Position numbers and translations under genes: made by a program
Shown here: one piece after another, positions 11,275 to 23,573 of the stretch
Layout: the number at the start of each line of letters is the position of its first letter
Numbering within the stretch: the first letter of the stretch is position 1
Source of the DNA: Streptomyces sioyaensis
GTDB lineage: Bacteria; Actinomycetota; Actinomycetes; Streptomycetales; Streptomycetaceae
DNA: 64,000 nucleotides
Assembly: GCF_004122735.1 (NCBI RefSeq)
Contig: NZ_SDIF01000018.1
Coordinates: 1-64,000, forward strand
Direction: 5' to 3'
The notes under the pieces: generated by a model
What the model was told of the DNA's origin: nothing
The model's database searches: none
The model's input: the letters and a program-made list of their open reading frames with translations, nothing else

Positions 11275-14200
11275 TCAACCGTCCGATGCGCCGAACGCGA
11301 GGCGCACAAGGTCGTCGACTTCCATGCTCTCGATGGCATCGGAGTCGGGGGCGGGATCGGCCTCGGGCTCCTGGTCCGGGCCGGGTGTCACCGGCCGCGC
11401 CAGCGCCAGCAGGTCGTCGAGCAGCCCGGCCGCCCGCAGGCGGGCGAGGGGAATGGCGGCCAGGGCGTCGCGTACCGCTGCTTCGTCCTCCGGCGCGGCG
11501 GCCGGCTCCGCGGGCTGCTCGGGGACGAGCTCCGCGCACAGGTGGTCGGTGAGGGCCAGCGGGGTGGGGTAGTCGAAGACGAGCGTGGCGGGCAGCAGGG
11601 CTCCGGTCGCGGTGCCGAGCCGGTTGCGCAGCTCCACCGCGGTCAGCGAGTCGAAGCCGAGGTCCTTGAACGACTGCTGGTCGCCGACCTCTGCCGCGGA
11701 GGCGTGGCCGAGTACGGCGGCGACCTGGGTGCACACCACGTCGAGCAGGGCATGGTGGGCCTCGTCGCGGGTCAGGGTGGCGAGCGTACGGGCCAGGGTC
11801 TCGGCGGAGCCCGGTCCGGCCGGTGCCGCCGGGCCCGCCGCCGTCCGGCGTGCCGCGGTCGGCAGCAGGCCGCTCAGCAGCGGCGGTACGGGCCCGCCCG
11901 AGCCCAGGGCGCGGGGGTCGACCAGCATCGGCAGCAGGGCTGCCTCGGGCCGGCCGAGCGCCGCGTCGTAGAGGGCGAGTCCGCGGTCGGCGGGCAGGGC
12001 GGGCAGACCCGCGCGTGCCATGCGCCGCAGATCGGCTTCGGTGAGCCCGCTGGTCATGCCCGTCGTGCGGGACCACGGCCCCCAGGCCAGCGAGGTGGCG
12101 GGCAGTCCGGCGGCCCGGCGCTCGGCGGCGAAGGTGTCGCAGAAGGCGTTGGCGGCGGCGTAGTTGGCCTGGCCGGGAGCGCCGAACACCCCGGCGGTCG
12201 AGGAGAAGACGACGAACGCCGCCAGGTCCTCGTCACGGGTGAGTTCGTGCAGGTGGGCCGTCGCATCGGCCTTGGGGCGCAGGACCGCGCCGAGCCGCTG
12301 CGGGGTGAGCGAGGTGACGACGGTGTCGTCGAGTACGCCGGCGGTGTGGACGACGGCGGTGAGCGGATGGTGCTTCGGTACGGAGTCCAGCAAACCGCTC
12401 AACGCCTCACGATCGGCGATGTCGCAGGCAGCGACCTCGACCTCCGCGCCGAGAACACGCAGTTCATCACGCAACTCGTCCACACCAGGAGCCGCCGGGC
12501 CCCGACGGCTGGCCAACAGCAGGTGCCGAACCCCGTGCTCGGCCACCAGATGCCGGGCCACCAACGCACCCAGACCACCCGTACCCCCCGTGACCAGGAC
12601 CGTCCCCTCCACATCCAGCGGAACCGGCATACTCAGCACGACCTTGCCCACATGCCGCGCCTGACTCAGATACCGGAAAGCCTCAGGCGCCCGCCGCACA
12701 TCCCACGCCGTCACCGGCAACGGCTCCAGCACACCCCCCTCGAACAACTCCCGGACCCGCGCAAACATCTCCCCGATCCGATCCTCGCCCGCCTCCATCA
12801 GATCGAACGCCTGATACCGCACACCCGCATGCTCCGCAGCCACCCGCTCCGGCTCACGGATATCGGTCTTGCCCATCTCCAGGAAACGACCACCCCGCGG
12901 CAACAGCCGCAGCGAAGCATCCACGAACTCCCGCGCCAGCGAATCCAGCACCACATCCACACCCCGGCCGCCGGTCTCCGCCAGGAACGACCGCTCGAAG
13001 TCCAGATCACGCGACGACGCAATATGCGCCTCGTCCAGACCCAACCCCCGCAACGTGCCCCACTTGCCGGGGCTCGCCGTCGCGAACACCTCCGCGCCCA
13101 GATGCCGCGCCAACTGCACCGCAGCCATCCCCACACCACCGGCACCCGCATGCACCAGCACCGACTCACCCGCCCGCAACCCACCCAGCTCCACCAGCGC
13201 GTAATACGCCGTCAAAAACACCACCGGAACCGAAGCCGCCTGCGCGAAGGACCAGCCCTCCGGAACACGGATCACCATCCGCTCGTCCGCCACCGCCACC
13301 GGACCGAAGGCGTACGGGAACAACCCCATCACCCGGTCACCCGGGGTGAATCCGATGACGTCGGGGCCGGTCTCCGTGATCACGCCCGCGCCTTCGAGGC
13401 CGAAGGCTCCGGCGTCGCCGGGGTACATGCCGAGGACGTTGAGCACATCGCGGAAGTTCACGCCGGCGGACCGCACCGCGATGCGGACTTCGCCCCGTGC
13501 CAGGGGGCGTGTGGCGTCGTCGTGGGGCATGAGGGTGAGGTGGTCGAGGGTGCCCTTGCCGGTCATGCCGAGGCGCCAGGAGGTGCCGTCGGTGGGTTCG
13601 GGCAGCGCGGTGCCGGCGTGGACGGGGGCGACCTTCGGCAGGTGCACGGTGCCGCCGCGGACCGCGAATTGGGGCTCGTCGGTGGCCAGTGCGGCGGGCA
13701 GCGCGGCGTACGAGGTGTCCTGGCCGTCGAGGTCGGCGAGGACGAACCGGCCGGGGTGTTCGGACTGTGCCGAGCGCACCAGGCCCCAGATCGGGGCGGC
13801 CGCAGAATCGTGGTGGGTGGTGCCGGGGGCGTCGACGGCTCCCCGGGTGACGAAGACTAGCCGGGCCGCGGCGGGTGGGTCCGCCAGCCAGCGCTGGACC
13901 AGTTCCAGGGCGCCGGTCGCGGCCTCGTGCGGGTCGGCGGCGGGGAGGGCCACGAGGACGGTGCCGGTGGTGTCGTGGAGGTCGGCCGGGTCGGTCAGGC
14001 GGGTCACGGGCAGGCCGGCGCCGTCCAGGTCGGCGGCGAGGTCCGCGCTGTGCAGGACGAGGAGGTGGGCCGGCTCCTCGGGGGGCGTCGTGGGGAGGGG
14101 TGCCACGGGCCAGTCGAGGTGGTAGAGGGGGCCGGCGGACCGGGCGGAGAGCGCGATCCGGTCGGCGGAGATCTCCCGCAGCGTCAACGCCTCGATGTCG

Positions 14201-17200
14201 GCGACGGGCCGGCCGTCGGCGTCGGCGAGGGCGAGCGCGACGGTGTCGGGTGCGGACAGGTCGAGGCGGACGCGCAGGTGCGTCGCCCCGGTGGCGTGGA
14301 TCTGCACGCCGCGCCAGGAGAAGGGCAGGCGTCCGCTCCCGGTGTCCTCCGTCGGCAGGAAGGCGGTCGCGTGCAACGCCGCGTCGAGCAGCGCCGGGTG
14401 GAGCGCGAAGCGGTCCGCGTCCTGGTGTGCCGGCTGGGGCAGGGAGACCTCGGCGTGCACCTGGTCGCCGTGGCGCCAGGCGGCACGCAGGCCTTGGAAG
14501 AGCGGCCCGTAGTCGAACCCGCCCGCGCTCAGCTGCTCATAGATGTCCTCGACGGGGAGGGGCTCGGAGCCGGCGGGCGGCCATGCCGAGGGGGCGGGGG
14601 CCGTGGGCTCCGGAGGGGCGGCGGTGAGGGTGCCGGTGGCGTGCAGCGTCCAGGGCTCGCCGGCAGCCGGGTCGACGGGGCGGGCGTGGACGGTGAACGG
14701 CCGGTGGCCCTGCCCGTCGTCGGAGCCGAGGACCGCTTGCAGGTCCATCGCGTCCTGCTCGGGCATGACGAGCGGGCTGACCAGGGTCAGGTCCGCCACC
14801 CGGGGGCAGCCCGCCCGGTCGCCTGCCAGGACGGCGAGTTCGAGGAAGGCCGTACCGGGGACCACGACGGTGCCCGCCAGGGCGTGCTCGGCGAGCCACG
14901 GCTGGTCGGCTGTCGAGAGCCGGCCGGTGAACAGGTGGCTGCCGTCGGCGAGTTCGACGGCCGCGCTCAGCAGCGGATGGCCGGCCGGGCTGATTCCCGC
15001 GGTGGCGAGGGCGCGGGGAGTGGGCCAGTAGCGCTGCCGCTGGAAGGGGTAGGTGGGCAGGTCGGCGACGGTGGTGTGTCCCGGGTGGGCGTCGGCGACG
15101 GCGGTACGTGCCGGGTGGGCGTTGGCGACGGCGGACCAGTCGAGGTCCGCGCCGTGGACGTGGGCGCGGGCGAGGCCGTCGAGCAGCGAGCGGGACTCGG
15201 ACGTCCGGTCGCGGAGCAGCGGGATGACGGCGGTGTCGGCAGCGTCGGGGGGCAGGCAACCGGCCGCCATGGCGGAGAGGGTGCCGTCGGGGCCGATTTC
15301 GACAAAGCGCTGGACGCCCTGTTCGGCGAGCCCGCGGAGGCCGTCGTGGAACCGGACGGCTCCCCGCACCTGACGCACCCAGTAGTCGGGGAGGTGCAGT
15401 TCGGTGGCGGCCTCTCCGGTCAGGTTGGACACGACGGGGAGGCGCGGCTCGTGGTAGGTGAGGGCCTCGGCGACCGTGCGGAAATCGTCGAGCATCGGGT
15501 CCATGTGCGGTGAGTGGAACGCATGGCTGACCCGGAGCTGCTTGGTCCGGCGGCCGTCGGCGGCCAGTTGGTCGGCGATCCGGGTCACGACGGCACGGTC
15601 GCCGGAGAGCACGACGGAGTCGGGGCCGTTGACGGCGGCGAGGGAGACCTGCTGGTCGAGCCCGTCGAGCAGCGGCCGCACCTCGGCCTCCGTCGCCTGG
15701 AGGGCGACCATGGCGCCGGACTCCGGGAGCGCCTGCATGAGTCGGCCGCGGGCGGCGACCAGGGCGCAGGCGTCGGCCAGGGAGAACACCCCGGCGAGGT
15801 GCGCGGCGGTCACCTCGCCGATGGAGTGGCCCAGCAGGTGGTCGGCGCGCAGGCCGGTGCTCTCGACGAGGCGGTGGAGGGCGGTCTCCATGGCGAACAG
15901 GGCGGGCTGGGTGTATTCCGTCCGGTGCAGCAGTCCGTCGGTGTCGTGGAACATGACGTCGCGCAGCGGCCGGTCGAGGTGGTCGGCGAAGTGTCCGCAG
16001 ATCTCGTCGAGGGCGTGGGCGAACACCGGGAAGGTGCGGTGGAGTTCACGGCCCATGCCGGGGTGCTGGGCGCCCTGTCCGGTGAACAGGAAGGCGGTGC
16101 GTGCGCCGGGACGGGCCACGTCGAGGGCGGCTCCGGTGGCCGGCTTCTCGCCGGCGGCCAGCCCGCCCAGGGCGGACAGCAGGCCGGCCCGGTCGGTGCC
16201 GTGGGCGACCGCGCGGTGCTCGAAGGACGCCCGGGTGGTGGCCAGGGCGTGGCCGACGGCCGCGGCGGGCAGGTCGGGGTGGTCAGCGGCGTGCGTGTGC
16301 AGGGCCGTGGCCAGGGCGCGGAGTGCTTCGGGGCTGCGGGCGGACAGCGGCCAGACGAGCGGCAGCGGGACGGTGTCGGTGGGCTCTTGTGCGTCCGGTG
16401 CCGGTTGTGCGTCCGGTGCCGGCTGCGTGCCGTCCGCGGGTGCGGCGGGCGCGGCCGGTTCCGGGGTGGGCTGTTCGAGGATGAGGTGGGCGTTGGTGCC
16501 GCTGAAGCCGAAGGAGGAGACGGCGGCTCGGCGGGGGCGCCCGTGCTCGGGCCAGGTGGTGGGGGCGGCCAGCAGCTCCACGGCGCCCTCGGTCCAGTCC
16601 ACATGGGACGAGGGGGCGTCGAGGTGCAGCGTCTGCGGCAGCAGGCCGTGGCGCAGGGCCTGCACCATCTTGATCACTCCGGCCACGCCGGCCGCGGCCT
16701 GGGTGTGCCCGATGTTCGACTTCACGGACCCGAGCCACAGGGGCTGGTCCCCGGTGCGCTCCTGGCCGTAGGTGGCGAGCAGTGCCTGGGCCTCGATCGG
16801 GTCGCCGAGTGTCGTGCCGGTGCCGTGGGCCTCGACGGCGTCGACGTCACCGGCGGTGAGGCGGGCGTCGGCGAGCGCGGCCCTGATCACCCGTTGCTGG
16901 GAGGGGCCGTTGGGTGCCGTGAGGCCGTTGCTCGCGCCGTCGGAGTTGATGGCGCTGCCGCGGACGACGGCCAGCACCGGGTGCCCGTTGCGCCGGGCGT
17001 CGGACAGCCGCTCGACCAGCAGCATGCCGGCGCCCTCGCCCCAGCCGGTGCCGTCGGCGCCGTCGGCGAAGGCCTTGCAGCGGCCGTCGGCGGACAGTCC
17101 GCGCTGGCGGCTGAACTCCAGGAACGCGGCGGGCGTGGACATCACGGTAACGCCGCCCGCCAGGGCGAGCGAGCACTCCCCCGACTGGAGGGCGCGGACC

Positions 17201-20200
17201 GCCCAGTGCAGGGCGACGAGGGAGGAGGAGCATGCCGTGTCGACGGTGACGGCCGGGCCTTCGAGGCCGAAGGAGTAGGCGATCCGTCCGGAGACCACGC
17301 TCGCCGCGTTGCCCGTTCCCAGGTATCCGCCGACGGACTCGGCGGCGTTGCCCAGGACGGTGGTGTAGTCCTGCCCGTTGGTGCCGGCGAAGACGCCGGT
17401 GCGGCTGCCGCGCAGGGACAGCGGGTCGATACCGGCCCGCTCGAACGCCTCCCAGCAGATCTCCAGCAGGATCCGCTGCTGCGGGTCCATGGCCAGGGCC
17501 TCGCGGGGCGATACGCCGAAGAATCCGGCGTCGAAGCGGTCGGCCTCGGTGAGGAAGCCGCCCTGGCGGGTGTACGTCGTGCCCTCGTGTTCCGGGTCGG
17601 GGTCGTACAGCGCCTCGGTGTCCCAGCCCCGGTCGTCGGGGAACTCGCCGATGGCGTCGCCGCCGGCGGCCAGGAACTCCCAGAAGGCGTCCGGGGTCCG
17701 GATGCCGCCGGGGAAGCGGCAGCTCATCGCGACGATGGCGACGGGCTCACCGGCGGTCGTGGCGTCGGCCCCGGAAGCCGTCAACTCCTGCCCGGTGCCG
17801 AGCAGTTCCGTCAGCAGGTAGCCGGCGACGGCCGAGGGTGTGGGGTGGTCGAAGACCAGCGTGGCCGGCAGCGGCAGTCCGGTGCGGCGGCCGAGCGCGT
17901 TGCGCAGTTCGAGGGAGGTCAGGGAGTCCAGGCCGAGGTCCCCGAAGGCCCGGTCGGCGTCGACCCGGCCCGCCGAGGTGTGGCCGAGGACGGCGGCGAT
18001 CTCGGTGCGTACCAGGTCGAGGATCCGGGCGTGGCGCTCTTCCGGTGCCAGGGCAGTCAGGGCGTCGGCCGGGGCGGGCCCGGTGCCCGGTGCGGCCGCC
18101 GGGGCCGCGGTCCGCTTGGCGGGCCGGCCGGCGAGCCCCCGGAGCAGCGGGGCAACCGCCGGGCCGCTTCTGCGGATCGCGGCGACATCGAGCGGTACCG
18201 GGACCGGTACGGCCCGGTCCTGGGCCAGACAGCGGTCGAACAGGGCGAGCGCGGCCTCGGTGGGCAGCGCGCCGACGCCGCCGCGGTCCATTCGCCGCCG
18301 GTCCGCCTCGTCCAGGCGGGCGCTCATCTCGCTGCGCTCCGCCCACATTCCCCAGCCGAGCGCCATGGCCGGGCGGCCCTCGGCGCGGCGCCGGTGGGCG
18401 AGCGCTTCCAGGAAGGCGTTGCCGGCGGCGTAGTTGCCCTGGCCGGGGCCGCCGAAGGTGGCGGCGGCCGAGGAGAAGAGGACGAAGGCCGACAGGTCGA
18501 GGTCCCGGGTGAGCCGGTCGAGGTTGACCGCGGCGTCGGCCTTGGGCCGCAGGACGGTGGCGATCCGCTCGGGGGTGAGGGAGGAGATCACCCCGTCGTC
18601 GAGGACACCGGCGGCGTGCACGACGGCGCCCAGGGGGTGTGCCTCCGGGAGGGTGCTCAGCAGGTCGGCCAGGGCGGTGCGGTCGGCGACGTCGCAGGCG
18701 GCGATGGTCACCCGGGCGCCCAGCTCGCGCAGCTCCGCGGCCAGTTGTACGGCGCCGGGCGCGGTCGCACCGCGGCGGCCGACGAGCAGCAGATGCCGTA
18801 CGCCGTGTCCGGTGACCAGGTGTCTGGTGACGGCGGCGCCCACGGTTCCGGTGGCTCCGGTCACCAGCACCGTGCGGAACGAATCGAAGCGCGCCCCGGC
18901 CTCGGGGTGGGTACCCCGGGAGTGCTGGGGCAGCCGGGTCAGGCGAGGAGCCAGGATGCGCCCGGCGCGGAGGGCGAGCTGGGTTTCCCCGGCTCCCGTG
19001 GCCGCGCCGACCGCCGCGGTGGACAGGGCGTCGGCGCCGCCCTCGTCGTCGGCATCGGCGTCCACGAGCAGGAAGCGGTCCGGGTTCTCCGACTGCGCCG
19101 AGCGCACCAGGCCCCACACCGCGGCGGCGGGCAGGTCGGTGACGGTCTCGTCCGGGCCGGTGGCGACGGCACCCCGGGTGAGGAGGACCAGTCGCGCGGG
19201 GGCGAGGGCCGGCCGGGCGAGCCAGTCCTGGAGCAGCGTCAGGGCGTGCCCCGCCGAGGTGTGGGCGGTCTCGGCCGGTTCGCCGGTGCCGCCGGTCCGC
19301 CAGGGCACGACGACAAGGTCGGGGACGTCGGCGCCCTGCTCCACTTCCGTGGCGAGCGCGTCCAGTGCGCGGTGGAACGCGGGCGCTTCCGGGTCGGTCC
19401 CGGGGTTTTCCGCGTCGGTCCCAGAGTTTGCCGCGTCGGTCCCGGGGCCTTCCGCGCCCAGGACGGCGATCCGGCAGGGCGGCTGCTGCGGGGTGGGCGG
19501 TGCCAGTGCGGTCCACTCGACGGTGAAGAGATCGTCGCGGCCGGAGGACGGCTGCGGCGGTGCGGCCTCGGTGGCGGGTGCGGGCACGGGGGTGACGGAG
19601 CCGAACGAGGCGACGGGCTCGCCGAGTTCGTCGGTGAGATGGATCTCCAGGCTGCCGTCGTCCGCGGGTGCGAGGCGGGCGCGCACCGATTCCGCGGCCA
19701 CCGCGTGCAGCACGCACTCGCGCCACGACGCGGCGACGGCGCCGGGGTGTCCCGCCGCCGGGAGCGCCCCGAGCACCGCGTCGAGCAGCGCCGGGTGCAG
19801 GGCGAACCGGGCCGCGTCGCCGCGGTACGCCTCGGGCAGCGCGGCCTCGGCGAACACCGTGTCGCCCTGTCGCCATACGCCCACCAGCCCGTCGGGCGGG
19901 GGCTCCTCGCCTTCCTGCGGCGCGGGCAAGGCGTCCACGTCCACCGGCCGGGCGTCGGCGGGGGGCCAGCTCCGCAGGTCGTGGCCGGTGCCTGGGGGCG
20001 GCTGCGGGGTGAGGACGCCGTGGGCGTGCCGGGTCCACGGCGTCTCGTCGTCCTGCCGGTCGGCGGCGCGGGAGTGCACCGTGAGGGCCCGCGCTCCGTC
20101 CGGTTCCGCGGCGGCGCCGAGCACCACCTGGAACTCGACGGCGGACCGCTCGGACAGCACGAGGGGGGCGTCCACGCCGAGTTCGGCGACGTGCTCGCAG

Positions 20201-23200
20201 CCGGCCACCGCCCCGAGGTGCAGGGCGAGGTCGAGGTAGGCGCTCGTGGGGAGCTGGACGCGGCCGTCGACCGCCCGGTCGGCGAGCCAGGGGTGGGCGG
20301 ACGGGGTGAGGCGTCCGGTGGAGACGACGGCGCTGCGGTCCGCCAGCGTGATGGCCGTGGGGAGCAGCGGGTGTTCGCCGGTGCGGTGCGCGCCGGCCGC
20401 CTCGGGGGCCAGCCAGTAGCGCTCGCGCTGGAAGGCGTAGGTGGGCAGGTCGACGCGGTCGGCGCCGGGGAAGAGGCGGTCCCAGTCGGGACTCGCGCCG
20501 CGGGTGTGCAGGGCGCTCAGCGCGGTGAGGACGCTGTGGGTCTCGGCCCGGTCCTTGCGCAGGGCGGGGACGAAGAGGTGGCCGGGGTGGCCGGGGTCCG
20601 CGTCGAGGCAGCCCTGGGCCAGGGCGGTGAGCGTGGCGTCGGGCCCGATTTCGAGGAAGCGGGTGACCCCGCGCTGGTCCAGTGCGCGGATGCCGTCCGC
20701 GAACCGTACGGCCTCCCGTACGTGCCGCACCCAGTATTCGGCGGTTCCCAGGTCGGTGGCCGGCTCCCCGGTCACATTGGAGATGACCGGGATACTTGGC
20801 TGATGGAACGTCAAATCCTCGGCGAGGGCGCGGAATTCGTCGAGCATGGGGGCCATCAGCGGGGAGTGGAAGGCATGGCTCACCCGGAGTCGCCTGGCCT
20901 TGCCGCCCTGCTGCTCGAAGCGGCGGACGAGCGGGGCGAGCACCTCCTCGTCGCCGGCCACGACGGTCGTCCCGGGCCCGTTGACGGCGGCGATGCTCAG
21001 CCGTTCGCCGGCGTCGGCCAGCAGCGGCAGCACCTCGGCCTCGGCGGCCCGGAAGGAGAACATCGCGCCCCCGGCCGGCAGCGCCTGCATCAGACGGCCG
21101 CGGGCGGCCACGAGCCGGCAGGCGTCCGGCAGCGAGAGCACGCCGGCGATGTGCGCGGCGGCCAGCTCCCCGATGGAGTGACCGAGCAGGAAGTCCGGCG
21201 TGAGACCCCAGGATTCGACGAGCCGGAAGAGCGCCACCTCGAAGGCGAACAGGGCAGGCTGGGTGAAGCCGGTCCGGTCCAGCGCCGCCGCGTCCTGGCC
21301 GAAGACGACGTCCGCGAGCGGCTGTGGCAGCTCCGGGTCGAGGTGGGCGCAGATCCCGTCGAAGGCCTCCGCGAAGGCGGGGAACGCCGCGTGGAGGTCG
21401 CGGCCCATCCCGAGTCGCTGAGCGCCCTGGCCGGCGAAGAGGAACGCGGTCTTGCCGCGGCCGGCCGTGCCCCGGACGGCCGCGCCGTCGTCGCCCCGCG
21501 CGAACCGGGCGAGGTGCTGGAGCAGCTCCGCACGGTCCTCGCCCAGCACCACCGCGCGTTCCTCGAAGGCGGTACGGGTGGTGGCCAACGAGGCACCGAG
21601 ATCCACGGCACGGACGTCCGCGGGCAACTCGCCTGCGTGGGCGAGGAGTTGGGCCGCCTGGGCCCGGAGGGCCGGTTCGCTGCGGGCGGAGAGCACCCAG
21701 GGCACCACCGGGAGCGGCGCGGCGGGTCGCGGCGCTCGGGCGGAGTGCTCGGCGGACGGTGCGGGCTCCGCCTCGTCGGAGCCGGCGGCAGGTGCTTCAG
21801 TGCCGACTGCCGGGGCTTCGGTCCCGGCGGGCGGGGCCTGTTCGAGCACGGCGTGGGCGTTCGTCCCGCTCACCCCGAAGGCCGAGATCCCGGCGCGCCG
21901 CGGCCGGTCGGTGTCCGGCCAGTCCACGGCGTCTGTGAGCAGCCGGACCTCGCCCTCGCTCCAGTCGACGTGGGTGGAGGGCCGCTCGGCGTGCAGGGTG
22001 CGGGGCAGCACACCGTGCTGCATCGCCTGCACCATCTTGATGACTCCGGCGACACCGGCCGCGGCCTGGGTGTGCCCGATATTGGACTTGACCGTGCCGA
22101 GCCACAGCGGGCGGCCGGCGTCCCGTTCCTGGCCGTAGGTGGCGAGCAGCGCCTGGGCCTCGATGGGGTCACCGAGGGTGGTGCCGGTGCCGTGCGCCTC
22201 CACGGCGTCCACGTCGGACGCGGTGAGACCCGCGGCGGTGAGTGCCGCGCGGATGACCCGCTGCTGGGACGGCCCGTTGGGGGCGGTCAGCCCGCTGCTC
22301 GCCCCGTCCTGGTTGACGGCGGTGCCCCGGACGAGGCCGAGGACGCGATGGCCGTTGCGGCGGGCGTCGGAGAGCCGTTCGAGCAGCAGCATGCCGACGC
22401 CTTCGCCCCAGCCGGTGCCGTCGGAGTCGTCGGAGAACGCCTTGCAGCGGCCGTCGGCGGACAGCCCGCGCTGGCGGCTGAACTCCAGGAAGGTGACGGG
22501 GGTGGACATCACCGTCACCCCGCCGGCGAGGGCGAGCGAGCACTCCCCCTGGCGCAGCGCGTTGCAGGCCAGATGCAGGGAGACCAGGGACGAGGAGCAG
22601 GCGGTGTCGACGGTCACCGCCGGGCCTTCGAGGCCGAAGGTGTAGGCGACCCGGCCGGAGGCGATGCTGGCGGCGCTGCCGTTGCCCAGGTGTCCTTCGA
22701 GGCCGGCGGGCGGCTCGGTGAACCGCGAGCCGTAGTCGTTGTACATGACACCGACGAAGACGCCGGTGGGGCTGCCCTTGAGGGACTGCCGGCGCAGCCC
22801 GGCCCGTTCGAAGGCCTCCCAGGACGTTTCGAGGAGGAGGCGCTGCTGCGGGTCGGTCGCCAGCGCTTCGCGGGGCGACATGGCGAAGAAGTCCGGGTCG
22901 AAGTCGGCGGCGTCGTGGAGGAAGCCGCCTTCCCGGGTGTAGCAGGTGCCGGGGTGGGCCGGGTCCGGGTGGTAGAGGGAATCCACGTTCCAGCCGCGGT
23001 CCTCCGGGAAGGGCGTGATGCCGTCGGTGCCGTCGGCGACCAGCTGCCAGAGGTCCTCGGGCGAGCGCACATTGCCGGGGTAGCGGCAGCTCATGGCCAC
23101 GATCGCGATGGGCTCGCGTTCGCGGGCCTCCATCTCGCGCAGCCGCTTGCCGGTGCGGTGGAGATCCGCCGTCACCCTCTTCAGATAGTCGCGGAGCTTT

Positions 23201-23211
23201 CCCTCGCTCAC
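11275..23211 (-). CDS. Type I modular polyketide synthase C (modules 6 and 7)
   Basis: Takes the chain from PKS B and passes it to PKS D. It has 3978 residues. GTG start 23211 is supported by AAGGGAG seven bases upstream. Residues 1-32 are a coiled-coil N-terminal docking segment (start [17 protein letters not shown]), nearly the same as in PKS B. Domains with active residues: KS6 (Cys205), AT6 (Ser679), DH6 (dead, Arg979 for His), KR6 (Tyr1594), ACP6 (Ser1763), KS7 (Cys1994), AT7 (Ser2463), DH7 (His2776), ER7 (loop near 3358), KR7 (Tyr3684), ACP7 (Ser3855), then a C-terminal docking tail ending [17 protein letters not shown]. That tail differs from those of PKS A and B, as expected if it pairs with the distinct N-terminus of PKS D. 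A 362-bp gap with a terminator and a palindromic box separates this gene from PKS B, so it probably has its own promoter. Confidence 0.98.
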   Translation of the reverse strand: MSEGKLRDYLKRVTADLHRTGKRLREMEAREREPIAIVAMSCRYPGNVRSPEDLWQLVADGTDGITPFPEDRGWNVDSLYHPDPAHPGTCYTREGGFLHDAADFDPDFFAMSPREALATDPQQRLLLETSWEAFERAGLRRQSLKGSPTGVFVGVMYNDYGSRFTEPPAGLEGHLGNGSAASIASGRVAYTFGLEGPAVTVDTACSSSLVSLHLACNALRQGECSLALAGGVTVMSTPVTFLEFSRQRGLSADGRCKAFSDDSDGTGWGEGVGMLLLERLSDARRNGHRVLGLVRGTAVNQDGASSGLTAPNGPSQQRVIRAALTAAGLTASDVDAVEAHGTGTTLGDPIEAQALLATYGQERDAGRPLWLGTVKSNIGHTQAAAGVAGVIKMVQAMQHGVLPRTLHAERPSTHVDWSEGEVRLLTDAVDWPDTDRPRRAGISAFGVSGTNAHAVLEQAPPAGTEAPAVGTEAPAAGSDEAEPAPSAEHSARAPRPAAPLPVVPWVLSARSEPALRAQAAQLLAHAGELPADVRAVDLGASLATTRTAFEERAVVLGEDRAELLQHLARFARGDDGAAVRGTAGRGKTAFLFAGQGAQRLGMGRDLHAAFPAFAEAFDGICAHLDPELPQPLADVVFGQDAAALDRTGFTQPALFAFEVALFRLVESWGLTPDFLLGHSIGELAAAHIAGVLSLPDACRLVAARGRLMQALPAGGAMFSFRAAEAEVLPLLADAGERLSIAAVNGPGTTVVAGDEEVLAPLVRRFEQQGGKARRLRVSHAFHSPLMAPMLDEFRALAEDLTFHQPSIPVISNVTGEPATDLGTAEYWVRHVREAVRFADGIRALDQRGVTRFLEIGPDATLTALAQGCLDADPGHPGHLFVPALRKDRAETHSVLTALSALHTRGASPDWDRLFPGADRVDLPTYAFQRERYWLAPEAAGAHRTGEHPLLPTAITLADRSAVVSTGRLTPSAHPWLADRAVDGRVQLPTSAYLDLALHLGAVAGCEHVAELGVDAPLVLSERSAVEFQVVLGAAAEPDGARALTVHSRAADRQDDETPWTRHAHGVLTPQPPPGTGHDLRSWPPADARPVDVDALPAPQEGEEPPPDGLVGVWRQGDTVFAEAALPEAYRGDAARFALHPALLDAVLGALPAAGHPGAVAASWRECVLHAVAAESVRARLAPADDGSLEIHLTDELGEPVASFGSVTPVPAPATEAAPPQPSSGRDDLFTVEWTALAPPTPQQPPCRIAVLGAEGPGTDAANSGTDAENPGTDPEAPAFHRALDALATEVEQGADVPDLVVVPWRTGGTGEPAETAHTSAGHALTLLQDWLARPALAPARLVLLTRGAVATGPDETVTDLPAAAVWGLVRSAQSENPDRFLLVDADADDEGGADALSTAAVGAATGAGETQLALRAGRILAPRLTRLPQHSRGTHPEAGARFDSFRTVLVTGATGTVGAAVTRHLVTGHGVRHLLLVGRRGATAPGAVQLAAELRELGARVTIAACDVADRTALADLLSTLPEAHPLGAVVHAAGVLDDGVISSLTPERIATVLRPKADAAVNLDRLTRDLDLSAFVLFSSAAATFGGPGQGNYAAGNAFLEALAHRRRAEGRPAMALGWGMWAERSEMSARLDEADRRRMDRGGVGALPTEAALALFDRCLAQDRAVPVPVPLDVAAIRRSGPAVAPLLRGLAGRPAKRTAAPAAAPGTGPAPADALTALAPEERHARILDLVRTEIAAVLGHTSAGRVDADRAFGDLGLDSLTSLELRNALGRRTGLPLPATLVFDHPTPSAVAGYLLTELLGTGQELTASGADATTAGEPVAIVAMSCRFPGGIRTPDAFWEFLAAGGDAIGEFPDDRGWDTEALYDPDPEHEGTTYTRQGGFLTEADRFDAGFFGVSPREALAMDPQQRILLEICWEAFERAGIDPLSLRGSRTGVFAGTNGQDYTTVLGNAAESVGGYLGTGNAASVVSGRIAYSFGLEGPAVTVDTACSSSLVALHWAVRALQSGECSLALAGGVTVMSTPAAFLEFSRQRGLSADGRCKAFADGADGTGWGEGAGMLLVERLSDARRNGHPVLAVVRGSAINSDGASNGLTAPNGPSQQRVIRAALADARLTAGDVDAVEAHGTGTTLGDPIEAQALLATYGQERTGDQPLWLGSVKSNIGHTQAAAGVAGVIKMVQALRHGLLPQTLHLDAPSSHVDWTEGAVELLAAPTTWPEHGRPRRAAVSSFGFSGTNAHLILEQPTPEPAAPAAPADGTQPAPDAQPAPDAQEPTDTVPLPLVWPLSARSPEALRALATALHTHAADHPDLPAAAVGHALATTRASFEHRAVAHGTDRAGLLSALGGLAAGEKPATGAALDVARPGARTAFLFTGQGAQHPGMGRELHRTFPVFAHALDEICGHFADHLDRPLRDVMFHDTDGLLHRTEYTQPALFAMETALHRLVESTGLRADHLLGHSIGEVTAAHLAGVFSLADACALVAARGRLMQALPESGAMVALQATEAEVRPLLDGLDQQVSLAAVNGPDSVVLSGDRAVVTRIADQLAADGRRTKQLRVSHAFHSPHMDPMLDDFRTVAEALTYHEPRLPVVSNLTGEAATELHLPDYWVRQVRGAVRFHDGLRGLAEQGVQRFVEIGPDGTLSAMAAGCLPPDAADTAVIPLLRDRTSESRSLLDGLARAHVHGADLDWSAVANAHPARTAVADAHPGHTTVADLPTYPFQRQRYWPTPRALATAGISPAGHPLLSAAVELADGSHLFTGRLSTADQPWLAEHALAGTVVVPGTAFLELAVLAGDRAGCPRVADLTLVSPLVMPEQDAMDLQAVLGSDDGQGHRPFTVHARPVDPAAGEPWTLHATGTLTAAPPEPTAPAPSAWPPAGSEPLPVEDIYEQLSAGGFDYGPLFQGLRAAWRHGDQVHAEVSLPQPAHQDADRFALHPALLDAALHATAFLPTEDTGSGRLPFSWRGVQIHATGATHLRVRLDLSAPDTVALALADADGRPVADIEALTLREISADRIALSARSAGPLYHLDWPVAPLPTTPPEEPAHLLVLHSADLAADLDGAGLPVTRLTDPADLHDTTGTVLVALPAADPHEAATGALELVQRWLADPPAAARLVFVTRGAVDAPGTTHHDSAAAPIWGLVRSAQSEHPGRFVLADLDGQDTSYAALPAALATDEPQFAVRGGTVHLPKVAPVHAGTALPEPTDGTSWRLGMTGKGTLDHLTLMPHDDATRPLARGEVRIAVRSAGVNFRDVLNVLGMYPGDAGAFGLEGAGVITETGPDVIGFTPGDRVMGLFPYAFGPVAVADERMVIRVPEGWSFAQAASVPVVFLTAYYALVELGGLRAGESVLVHAGAGGVGMAAVQLARHLGAEVFATASPGKWGTLRGLGLDEAHIASSRDLDFERSFLAETGGRGVDVVLDSLAREFVDASLRLLPRGGRFLEMGKTDIREPERVAAEHAGVRYQAFDLMEAGEDRIGEMFARVRELFEGGVLEPLPVTAWDVRRAPEAFRYLSQARHVGKVVLSMPVPLDVEGTVLVTGGTGGLGALVARHLVAEHGVRHLLLASRRGPAAPGVDELRDELRVLGAEVEVAACDIADREALSGLLDSVPKHHPLTAVVHTAGVLDDTVVTSLTPQRLGAVLRPKADATAHLHELTRDEDLAAFVVFSSTAGVFGAPGQANYAAANAFCDTFAAERRAAGLPATSLAWGPWSRTTGMTSGLTEADLRRMARAGLPALPADRGLALYDAALGRPEAALLPMLVDPRALGSGGPVPPLLSGLLPTAARRTAAGPAAPAGPGSAETLARTLATLTRDEAHHALLDVVCTQVAAVLGHASAAEVGDQQSFKDLGFDSLTAVELRNRLGTATGALLPATLVFDYPTPLALTDHLCAELVPEQPAEPAAAPEDEAAVRDALAAIPLARLRAAGLLDDLLALARPVTPGPDQEPEADPAPDSDAIESMEVDDLVRLAFGASDG
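11511..17748 (-). other. Module 7: KS-AT(malonyl)-DH-ER-KR-ACP
   Basis: Fully reducing extension module. AT has [11 protein letters not shown] and HAFHS (malonyl). DH shows [16 protein letters not shown] and [10 protein letters not shown], so it looks active. ER has [15 protein letters not shown] has LDD (B-type) and Tyr in ANYAAANAF. Expected outcome: an acetate unit and a fully saturated beta carbon. The ER and the first half of the KR are almost identical to module 9. Confidence 0.94.
12324..13344 (-). repeat. ER-KR duplicated segment, copy in module 7
   Basis: Partner of 941-1961 (constant offset 11383 bp). The KR sequence diverges completely after the LDD motif, so the second half of KR7 has a different history from that of KR9. 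Confidence 0.92.
17787..23115 (-). other. Module 6: KS-AT(malonyl)-DH(inactive)-KR-ACP
   Basis: KS (DTACSSSL) and AT ([16 protein letters not shown], malonyl) look intact. The DH has Arg at residue 979 where the catalytic His belongs ([10 protein letters not shown] instead of HxxxGxxxxP), and the usual YGPxF stretch is missing from a shortened segment. [10 protein letters not shown] is still present. KR has LDD (B-type) and Tyr in GNYAAGNAF. The ACP serine is in [10 protein letters not shown]. Expected outcome: an acetate unit with a retained beta-hydroxyl. Confidence 0.9.
20248..20283 (-). other. Degenerate DH active site of module 6 (His to Arg)
   Basis: The coding strand reads [13 protein letters not shown]. 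In modules 5, 7 and 9 the same place reads DH or EH followed by the HxxxGxxxxP pattern. The base that makes an essential His in PKS dehydratases is absent, so dehydration is not expected here. Confidence 0.88.
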
Positions 23212-23347
23212 AGTTCAGCTCCCTTCCCCGGACCGCTCGGCGGACCGGCGGCCTGCCTCACAGCGGCGACCACGACGCTGGATTCCTCTACTCGCTGATC
23301 ACATTCTGTGGGCGCCGGTCGGCCGAATTGAGCGCTGGCCGGGGACT

Positions 23348-23363
23348 CTAAGAGAACCCCTAG
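23348..23363 (-). promoter_or_regulatory. Palindromic box resembling a PAS-LuxR operator, upstream of PKS C
   Basis: The plus strand reads CTAAGAGAACCCCTAG, about 137 bp upstream of the PKS C GTG. It matches the box upstream of PKS A in the same orientation, and identity extends a few bases outside both arms. The reverse complement CTAGGGGTTCTCTTAG partly fits the published PimM operator CTVGGGAWWTCCCBAG. Confidence 0.55.
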
Positions 23364-23477
23364 GAGCTTCCCGGCCCGCCTCGACGGGCTCTGTCGGGTG
23401 TCCGCCGCCGTCGGCCGGCGGTGCGCTACGGGGACGCGGCCCGCTGTCTGCGGTCCGCATGCGCGTGCTCCCGGACG

Positions 23478-23522
23478 GCACCGGCTCCGGCCGCCCGTCA
23501 GGAGGGCAGCCGGAGCCGGTGC
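23478..23522 (-). terminator. Strong hairpin terminator after PKS B
   Basis: Perfect 14-bp inverted repeat: GCACCGGCTCCGGC at 23478-23491 pairs with 23509-23522. The 17-base loop could form a small inner stem. It begins about 52 bp after the PKS B stop codon and should separate A-B transcription from PKS C. No U-tract, as is usual in high-GC actinomycetes. Confidence 0.8.
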
Positions 23523-23573
23523 AGGGGCGCTCAGCGGCGTACGGGCACTCAGCGTGTACGGCCGCTCAGCGCG

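Larger units (their letters stand above)
23212..23573. other. Gap between PKS B and PKS C: terminator plus probable promoter
   Basis: No gene is supported in these 362 bp. Reading in the direction of the PKS genes, it holds a strong hairpin terminator soon after the PKS B stop, then a 16-bp palindromic box, then the PKS C ribosome-binding site. Three imperfect copies of CTCAGCG with flanking CGTACGG lie just after the PKS B stop (23530-23573). I could not identify a convincing -35/-10 pair. Confidence 0.7.

Noticed and set aside
15514-23298. A plus-strand open frame of nearly 2600 codons opposite PKS C, with similar long ones at 963-2519, 3246-6119, 7203-11552, 23841-28820, 28845-32582, 33249-37217 and 39454-45540
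   Set aside because: They lie antisense to PKS domains with intact motifs. Long antisense frames are expected in very GC-rich genes, and their translations are Gly/Arg/His-rich with no domain.
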